This document shows positions 59,675-64,000 of a stretch of DNA of 64,000 nt, piece by piece. The position numbers and the translations under genes are program-made. Under the pieces are notes generated by a model. That model had not been told where the DNA came from. It saw only the letters and a list, made by a program, of their open reading frames with translations, and searched no databases. Source of the stretch: Petroclostridium sp. X23 (GTDB taxonomy: Bacteria; Bacillota; Clostridia; SK-Y3); NCBI RefSeq assembly GCF_030013905.1, contig NZ_CP124862.1, positions 620,001 through 684,000 of the forward strand. Direction: 5' to 3'. Each line of letters opens with the position of its first letter. Within the stretch, counting starts at the first letter, position 1.

Positions 59675-61243
59675 TTACCTCACCACCCTTTCTTTAAGGG
59701 AAAGCCCACATTTTAATTTAAATGTTAGTTCATCCCTTGAATTTACAATGATGTTTTCTACATACTTTTCAAATGCCTCGTCTGTATAGTTGCCATCAAA
59801 CTTATCTTTCGAAACATACTCAAGAAGCGCTTTTATCTCGTCTGCCTGTGATGTTCCACTTGTAAATGACATGACCAGGTTTGTCTTCTCAGTGGTTAGC
59901 TTTTTCATTTCGCTATCAAGAACATTTCGTTCTTTACTAAAAAGTGCCGGTTCAAGAAACCCTTTAGTCATAAGACCAATCAGTGTATTGCGTTCTTCGG
60001 TTAATTGCTCCATGCGTTTATCTATGGCATCAATTCTTGCAAGATCGCATTCTTCATCAATCTTGTTTATAGAATCATAAAGTGGCTTCAGTATTAGCTT
60101 TTTGCTGAATGCGAGCTTATTCATCATGGTTGAGAATGTTGCTTTTATCTCTCCATCACGCAAAAATAACATGGAGCAGCTGTCCTTGTCTTCAATGTGT
60201 CCTTTGCAGCTCCAAGCAATATAACTTCTGCCAACAGAGTAGTTTGTTCTTCTCTTGAATTTACTGCCGCACTCTCCACATAGGATTCTGCCACTTAGCA
60301 CATACCTGTTTTGATAAGCTTTCTTATTAGCAGTTTTGCTCATAGATTTTGCTCTTTGCGTTATCAGCTTTTGAGCCTTGGAAAATACTTCTCTGCTGAT
60401 AATCGGTTCGTGATGATCCTTGCAGTAGAACTGATCTTTCTCTCCATAGTTAATGTGTCGATTGAAGTTGCTATCCGTGTAAGTCTTTTGGAAAAGCACA
60501 TCACCTTTGTATTTTTCGTTACGAAGCATATCAATCACCGTACCAGAACTCCAATGATTGCCCCTTCTTGCAGGGATTTTGTCTCTGTTCAGGCCTTTTG
60601 CGATAACACTTCCACCTTTCCCTGAAAGGCACTCTGCAAAAATACGTTTGATTATTTCAGCTTCTTCAGGAACAATAACCATCAAACCATTTACGTTTGC
60701 ATAGCCATATGGCGGAGTGCCAATAATGTAACTGCCATTTTGAAATTTTTTACTGATTGACCATGTTGTGTTCTGTGAAATAGACGCGGACTCTTCAGCA
60801 GCAAAACCAGATAAAATAGAAAGCATTAATTCACTTTCCATATCACCTGTATTCAGATTTTCTTTTTCAAAATAAATATAAACACCGATATCCATTAGAT
60901 GCCTTACCAGCTCTAGGCAATCCGTGGTATTTCGTGCAAAACGGCTGATGGATTTGGTGATAATAAAATCAATCCTATTACTTTCACAATCACGAATCAT
61001 CCGGAGAAGTTCAGGTCGTTTTTCCTTCTTGGTGCCCGATATGCCTTCGTCATAATAAAGCCCGGCAAATTCCCATTCTGGATTGGATTTAATATAGTTT
61101 TCATAGTGTTCCCGCTGAGCTTTAAGGCTTACCAGTTGGTCATCGCTATCCGTTGAAACCCTTGCATAAGCGGCAACTCGAAGTTTGTTTTTTGATAGCT
61201 GTGATTTGGGCAGTTCATCTATTTTCGTTATCTTTTTCATCAT
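59675..61243 (-). CDS. Large serine recombinase 2
   Basis: 522 residues; GTGAGGTGAG precedes the ATG at 61243. KLRVAAYARVSTDSDDQLVS (catalytic Ser30), [20 protein letters not shown], zinc ribbon LCGECGSKFKRRTNYSVG and CKGHIEDKDSC, then coiled coil. Clearly homologous to recombinase 1 but diverged. The trio forms one translationally coupled operon and is presumably the integration module of the element that extends to the right. Confidence 0.92.
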   Translation of the reverse strand: MMKKITKIDELPKSQLSKNKLRVAAYARVSTDSDDQLVSLKAQREHYENYIKSNPEWEFAGLYYDEGISGTKKEKRPELLRMIRDCESNRIDFIITKSISRFARNTTDCLELVRHLMDIGVYIYFEKENLNTGDMESELMLSILSGFAAEESASISQNTTWSISKKFQNGSYIIGTPPYGYANVNGLMVIVPEEAEIIKRIFAECLSGKGGSVIAKGLNRDKIPARRGNHWSSGTVIDMLRNEKYKGDVLFQKTYTDSNFNRHINYGEKDQFYCKDHHEPIISREVFSKAQKLITQRAKSMSKTANKKAYQNRYVLSGRILCGECGSKFKRRTNYSVGRSYIAWSCKGHIEDKDSCSMLFLRDGEIKATFSTMMNKLAFSKKLILKPLYDSINKIDEECDLARIDAIDKRMEQLTEERNTLIGLMTKGFLEPALFSKERNVLDSEMKKLTTEKTNLVMSFTSGTSQADEIKALLEYVSKDKFDGNYTDEAFEKYVENIIVNSRDELTFKLKCGLSLKERVVR

Positions 61244-61301
61244 CTCACCTCACTTTCTGCTATTACATATATCACTCTAAAAGGTAATAATAGCAAGTGT
61301 T

Positions 61302-61517
61302 TCAGGGCATTATCTCGGCTAACTTCGGAGAGAATTTCTGGCGGTTTAATGCTGATATTTTGTGTAGTTCATCTTGTGTAATCTTGCCCTCTTTATAGAG
61401 CATGCCTACAATGCTCTCAGCTATATAAAAGTCATATTCTTTCTGTAACTGTTCTTCTGACATCGGTTCTGTCTCACCCTTGATAGGAGAACCATCTTTC
61501 ACTTCAATAATGTTCAT
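61302..61517 (-). CDS. Small SHOCT-like protein
   Basis: 71 residues from MNIIEVKDGSPIKGETEPM; GTAGGAGGTG precedes the ATG at 61517. The segment ESIVGMLYKEGKITQDELHK is a SHOCT-type short helix pair, often found with other domains or in phage proteins. Function unknown. Lies between the polymerase and recombinase genes, about 55 bases from each. Confidence 0.75.
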   Translation of the reverse strand: MNIIEVKDGSPIKGETEPMSEEQLQKEYDFYIAESIVGMLYKEGKITQDELHKISALNRQKFSPKLAEIMP

Positions 61518-61572
61518 AAAAAAACACCTCCTACCTGGTAGCCACGGTGGGAGGTGAAATCTGATGTTTTCT

Positions 61573-63522
61573 TTAATCTTTCTTATAAAAATCGCATTCG
61601 TAGCCATCGGCATCAAGGAGCAGTCCCTTTGCCCAGGGAGGTACTCTGCCCATCTGCTTGCATACCATATCAAGTGACAGGCTTTGGTCAGCCTCAATAA
61701 TTACTTCATCGTGTACATGAGCCACAATGCTACAAGTGCTAAGTGTCTTCATGGCATACATTAAAATATCACGGGAGATTGCTTGAACAATGTTTTCTAC
61801 AAACTTGGGTCCATAACTTTCAATCCGCTCCCATTTCTTTGTAGCACCAACTCCCTCATAAGTAACTGACTCACCACTGAAGATATTTTCTCCAATATTA
61901 GGCTTTACATAGGCAAGCTTTCTGCCAGAAGGAAGAACAATAAACAGCATTCCACTCATGTAATGAAACTTGATATTTTGAACTTCTTGAGACTTTTTTT
62001 CCTTAATACATTTCTTAACTTCTCTATCCACATCCCACCAGAATTTTACGATGCATGGATTGGCCTGCCTCCAGGCATTAACAAGGGGTTTTAGTTCTTC
62101 TTCTAAAATTCCCATCTCTAAGGCTCCCATAGCCTTTAAAGCACCCACTGATCCACCATAACCAAGTGCCAATTCTGCAATTTTCCCTTTCTGCCTTAAA
62201 TGACCGTTCACACCATGCTTTTCTACGGGGACATTAAACATCTGTGACGCGGATGCACAGTAAATATCACCACCACTTGCGAATACTTCAGTTCTCCATT
62301 CTTCACCCGCAAGCCATGACAGCACACGAGCCTCAATGGCAGAAAAGTCGGCAACTATAAACTTACAGCCTTTCTTTGGCACAAAAGCTGTCCGAATAAG
62401 CTGCGAAAGTGTATCAGGTATATCTTCATAGAGCATTTCGAGGACTTCAGAATCACCACTTTTGACGATACCTCGAGCTTCTTTTAAATCCATCATATGG
62501 TTTTGCGGCAGGTTCTGCAGCTGCACTATTTTTGAGCTGAAGCGTCCTGTCCGATTGGCGCCCAGAAAAGTAAACATGCCACGAATCCTGCCATCACTGC
62601 AGACTGCATTTTCCATTGCAGAATATTTCTTAACAGATGACTTTGCCAGTTGCTGACGGAGTTTAAGCACCTCAGCTAGATGCTCTGGTGCGTCCTTTAA
62701 TAACTCTGCTACTGCTTTTTTACCAAGCGTATCTGTTTCCACACCATTTTCAGAGAGCCAGCCTTTCATCTGCTGTACTGAGTTGGGGTTATCAAGTTCT
62801 GTTGCTTTCTGCATCTGATCCATCAGCTTGGTGCGTGACTTCTCATCCATGGTAATGGCCTGTTTTACAAAATCCATATCTACCTTTATGCCGCGGTCGT
62901 TAATGCTCTCACTCAAATGGTATTCATCCCATATGAATTCTGGCACAGGAAATTTAATCAATTTCTGCTCAATCTCCATCTCAGCTTCGACATCACGAAT
63001 GTTATAGGCTTTGAATCGTTCCCATTTATCTAAGTCATCAGAGGGTAAATTTCTTGTGCGGTTTCCATTTGCCTTAGTTGGGCTACAAGGAAAACAAAAG
63101 AAACGAATCAGGTCTTTACCTTCCGTCATTTTTTGCTTCCCAAGGCCAAGAACCGCACCCACACCTACTAATGATAACGGCAACCCCATATATGCTGCCC
63201 ATGTCATTGTGCACCTCCATGATTCAGGAGAAATATACTTGCCCACTGGGTATCCTAGAAAGCGCGAGAAGCATATCCGCTCAAAGGAAGCATTATGAGC
63301 ATATTTTATAATTTTATCATCTTCTATTGCAGAAAGTATCAATGGTGGTATCTTTTCACCGCGGGCTAGATCGATTATTTTAACCTCACTTCCATCTGTG
63401 GAATAGGCAAAGAGCAGTATTTCAAAATCATCTGCTTGAACATAACGATACACACCACACTTTGCTAAATTGACGCTACTATAAGTTTCAATATCACAGT
63501 GTAACGTTTTTATTTCAACCAT
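61573..63522 (-). CDS. Phage-type family A DNA polymerase
   Basis: 649 residues; GGAGATAGG precedes the ATG at 63522. N-terminal 3'-5' exonuclease begins LHCDIETYSSVNL (Asp10, Glu12). Polymerase motif A FIVADFSAIEARVLSWLAG (about 387), the finger helix KIAELALGYGGSVGALKAMG and motif C IVAHVHDEVIIEADQ (about 603) are intact. No 5'-3' exonuclease. Typical of prophages and related islands of Firmicutes. Overlaps the HNH gene by 13 bases. Confidence 0.93.
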   Translation of the reverse strand: MVEIKTLHCDIETYSSVNLAKCGVYRYVQADDFEILLFAYSTDGSEVKIIDLARGEKIPPLILSAIEDDKIIKYAHNASFERICFSRFLGYPVGKYISPESWRCTMTWAAYMGLPLSLVGVGAVLGLGKQKMTEGKDLIRFFCFPCSPTKANGNRTRNLPSDDLDKWERFKAYNIRDVEAEMEIEQKLIKFPVPEFIWDEYHLSESINDRGIKVDMDFVKQAITMDEKSRTKLMDQMQKATELDNPNSVQQMKGWLSENGVETDTLGKKAVAELLKDAPEHLAEVLKLRQQLAKSSVKKYSAMENAVCSDGRIRGMFTFLGANRTGRFSSKIVQLQNLPQNHMMDLKEARGIVKSGDSEVLEMLYEDIPDTLSQLIRTAFVPKKGCKFIVADFSAIEARVLSWLAGEEWRTEVFASGGDIYCASASQMFNVPVEKHGVNGHLRQKGKIAELALGYGGSVGALKAMGALEMGILEEELKPLVNAWRQANPCIVKFWWDVDREVKKCIKEKKSQEVQNIKFHYMSGMLFIVLPSGRKLAYVKPNIGENIFSGESVTYEGVGATKKWERIESYGPKFVENIVQAISRDILMYAMKTLSTCSIVAHVHDEVIIEADQSLSLDMVCKQMGRVPPWAKGLLLDADGYECDFYKKD

Positions 63523-64000
63523 ACATACCTATCTCCATTCTTTATTTTGCTTATAGCCTGATGACCCACACCATACAACTCTCCAAGCCGTGTGCAGGTA
63601 AACCCGCAGAATAATCCAAATCGTATTCCTTCAACATCATCCGTTGTAAGTTTCTTCCATGCCTTGCCTTGGCGATAAACATCATAAACATTTTCAGTCT
63701 GCGTATCGTATCGAAGGTTCACTAGGCGGTTATCTTTTGGATTCCCGTTTGTATGAAGCACATAAATACCATCCCTTTCGCCTACAAAAGCAGCCATAAC
63801 CAAATGATGAACCGCAAAGGTTTGCCTTGGATCATTTAGGACAACCATTAGATAATTACCTCGATTTCCGGGTCGAAGTATTCTTTCCTTTAATAAATAA
63901 TCAAACTCGCCATTCTGATTACTACTATGAATTACACGTTCAAGACTCTTAATTCTGCCCTCACTGCTTGCCTGGTACTTCCCCTCATATCCGGGTATGT
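63510..64000 (-). CDS. HNH endonuclease with NUMOD4-like N-terminus, partial (5' end beyond right edge)
   Basis: 163 residues are visible; the frame is open to the right edge. It opens with IPGYEGKYQASSEGRIKSLE, the NUMOD4 start motif, followed by RPGNRGNYLMVVLND, then TFAVHHLVMAAFVG, and VLHTNGNPKDNRLVNLRYDT, the HNH catalytic region (the usual HxNGxxxDNRxxNL). The end is a helix-turn-helix (GELYGVGHQAISKIKNG). Such proteins act as homing-type nucleases in phages. The ORF start seen at 63848 is only an internal Met. Confidence 0.85.
   Translation of the reverse strand, partial: IPGYEGKYQASSEGRIKSLERVIHSSNQNGEFDYLLKERILRPGNRGNYLMVVLNDPRQTFAVHHLVMAAFVGERDGIYVLHTNGNPKDNRLVNLRYDTQTENVYDVYRQGKAWKKLTTDDVEGIRFGLFCGFTCTRLGELYGVGHQAISKIKNGDRYVWLK

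Noticed and set aside
61302-61697. 131-residue version of the SHOCT-like protein
   Set aside because: The first 60 residues overlap the polymerase gene and the strong GGAGG site precedes the internal ATG at 61517.

Overview
The window looks like accessory DNA from a low-to-middle GC Gram-positive anaerobe of the class Clostridia. Strong AGGAGG-type ribosome sites with frequent TTG and GTG starts, clostridial ICE genes (PcfB, DpnD/PcfM, the giant helicase-methylase, Tad-like pilus genes), IS66 insertion sequences and large serine recombinases all point there; nothing fixes the genus. Nearly every gene reads on the minus strand, so transcription runs right to left. No rRNA, tRNA or CRISPR array was seen.

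1-37.5 kb is a large part of an integrative conjugative element. At the left edge is a truncated VirD4/TraG coupling protein, followed by a small protein, an ArdC-like zincin fold, PcfB/DUF3801, a MobP-type relaxase, MobC and a hairpin-rich putative oriT (4.93-5.01 kb). From 5.4 to 15.2 kb is a cargo region of AT-rich defence genes: two Mrr-like nucleases, AbiH, a DUF3800-like protein, a HEPN-like protein, a ParE/Phd toxin-antitoxin pair and a PIN / ImmA-IrrE / XRE trio. The backbone resumes at 15.4 kb with a TOPRIM primase-like protein, a 2424-residue methylase-helicase, a complete Tad/Flp pilus operon (25.2-35.0 kb: prepilin peptidase, a 1037-residue CARDB adhesin-like protein, pilin-like proteins, TadC, TadB, TadA, TadZ, CpaB) and ParB/ParA. 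A 12-bp hairpin and a G-quadruplex motif separate the Tad operon from parAB.

37.5-44.3 kb is a second defence cargo: a seven-gene minus-strand run of a DUF1413 protein, QatA, QatB, QatC, QatD, a nucleotidyltransferase and a DUF6602 PD-(D/E)xK-like protein. A promoter and a 27-bp perfect palindrome sit at its 5' end and a large terminator at its 3' end. Qat is a known anti-phage system; the nucleotidyltransferase/DUF6602 pair behind it is the best candidate here for something not yet described.

44.4-50.2 kb is a graveyard of mobile DNA: an IS66 lacking TnpA, a tyrosine recombinase fragment beside a cluster of TATACCGA octamers, an N-terminally truncated second IS66-type transposase and a membrane protein. 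50.2-52.4 kb has a GNAT acetyltransferase, a broken RhuM gene and a possible rlmD/rumA 3' end. 52.5-57.5 kb looks like chromosomal backbone (HD hydrolase, CmpB-type membrane protein, UbiB-type kinase, DegV, phasin-like protein, TetR regulator).

57.6-64 kb begins another element, probably a prophage or related island: three adjacent serine-recombinase genes, a SHOCT-like small protein, a family A DNA polymerase and an HNH endonuclease cut by the right edge.
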